A DNA stretch of 14,315 nucleotides from JAGLTA01 sp023142625 (GTDB taxonomy: Bacteria; Patescibacteriota; Patescibacteriia; JAACEG01). The stretch lies in assembly GCA_030641665.1 (NCBI GenBank), contig DAOWHA010000018.1:1-14315 (forward strand). The letters are read 5' to 3'. Positions 14,096 to 14,315 of the stretch are shown here, piece by piece. The notes beneath the pieces were generated by a model. It did no database searches. It was not told the DNA's origin and saw only the letters and a list, made by a program, of their open reading frames with translations. A program made the translations under genes and the position numbers. Each line of letters starts with the position of its first letter. Position 1 is the first letter of the stretch.

Positions 14096-14315
14096 TTAAC
14101 AAATTATCCCTCCGCCGAGAAGTTCTTTTCTTTTATAAAACACTATTGACTGCCCTTTTGTAATAGCTCTTTGGGACTTAAAAAAATTGACTCTGTGTTT
14201 TTTATTTTGCAAAATTATCTCACATCTTTCCAAAGGATGCAGATACCTGATTCGCGCGCGGCATTTCAGCGGCATTACCAATTTTTTGCAGCTTATCCAA
14301 TTTAAATCTCTTGCA
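14096..14315 (-). CDS. mnmA: tRNA-specific 2-thiouridylase MnmA, C-terminal part (cut by window edge)
   Basis: MnmA makes 2-thiouridine at the wobble position (U34) of Lys, Glu and Gln tRNAs. Only the last 72 codons are in the window. The frame is open to the right edge (ARDLNWIS... at 14314-14291), so the gene starts outside. The segment matches the C-terminal beta-barrel of MnmA: 'DLNWIS', 'KCRARIRYLHP' as the K(I/A)RYR-type strand, 'RVNFFKSQRAITKGQSIVFY' with the conserved F...A-x-x-x-GQ-x-x-V-x-Y pattern, and the closing 'LLGGGIIC'. An in-frame TTG at 14281 is internal to the domain and should not be taken as a start. It is the first visible gene of the mnmA-pcm-GT2 cluster. Confidence 0.9.
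   Translation of the reverse strand, partial: ARDLNWISCKKLVMPLKCRARIRYLHPLERCEIILQNKKHRVNFFKSQRAITKGQSIVFYKRKELLGGGIIC

Noticed and set aside
14096..14281. Separate small gene starting at TTG 14281
   Set aside because: The same frame is open to the window edge and the extra residues continue the MnmA C-terminal domain, so it is a partial mnmA.
1..14315. Alternative genetic code (UGA as Gly, as in Gracilibacteria/Absconditabacteria)
   Set aside because: Full-length family matches are obtained with UGA as stop, and the trpG interruptions are UAA and UAG, not UGA.

Overview
The window is AT-rich bacterial chromosome (roughly one third G+C by eye). Several traits suggest a Patescibacteria/CPR-type genome, perhaps Parcubacteria-like: the AAA/DUF4143 ATPase, a stand-alone PEP-utilising swivel domain, a membrane O-antigen ligase-like protein with a TPR tail, a secreted subtilase with an FG-GAP-like tail, and no Shine-Dalgarno motif in front of any start inspected. 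This placement is inference, because no rRNA or ribosomal protein gene is present. The standard code fits: UGA is a stop and conserved tryptophans are UGG.

Layout. Positions 1-246 hold a gene-free inverted repeat. From 247 to 6236 all genes are on the minus strand: a secreted S8 protease, a 24-codon stub of a D12-class adenine methyltransferase, an intact GIY-YIG/DUF4357 protein, the frameshifted tail of a probable XRE regulator, a strong hairpin terminator, an O-antigen ligase-like protein and anthranilate phosphoribosyltransferase (trpD). A 503-base intergenic region (6237-6739) carries palindromic 'gtctttgcgaggag' repeats and a good sigma70-type promoter. It leads into the only plus-strand genes, a HhH-GPD DNA glycosylase and a cyclophilin lipoprotein. 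The minus strand then resumes with trpG (interrupted by two in-frame stops), mreB, an AAA/DUF4143 ATPase with its own consensus promoter, and a tight cluster transcribed mnmA (partial) > pcm > GT2 glycosyltransferase > truncated PEP-utilising domain.

How the genes fit together. Most are housekeeping or envelope functions: cell shape (mreB), surface polysaccharide (ligase and GT2), secreted proteolysis, protein repair and folding, and tRNA thiolation. Two places look decayed. The regulator/nuclease/methyltransferase trio at 1806-2713 resembles the remains of a restriction-modification-like locus in which only the nuclease-like gene survives. The trpG/trpD pair is split by a two-gene opposite-strand block, and trpG carries nonsense codons. 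I found no CRISPR array, tRNA, rRNA or transposase. The strongest leads for something unusual are the decayed modification locus, the trpG double nonsense and the HhH glycosylase with its promoter and operator-like dyad.
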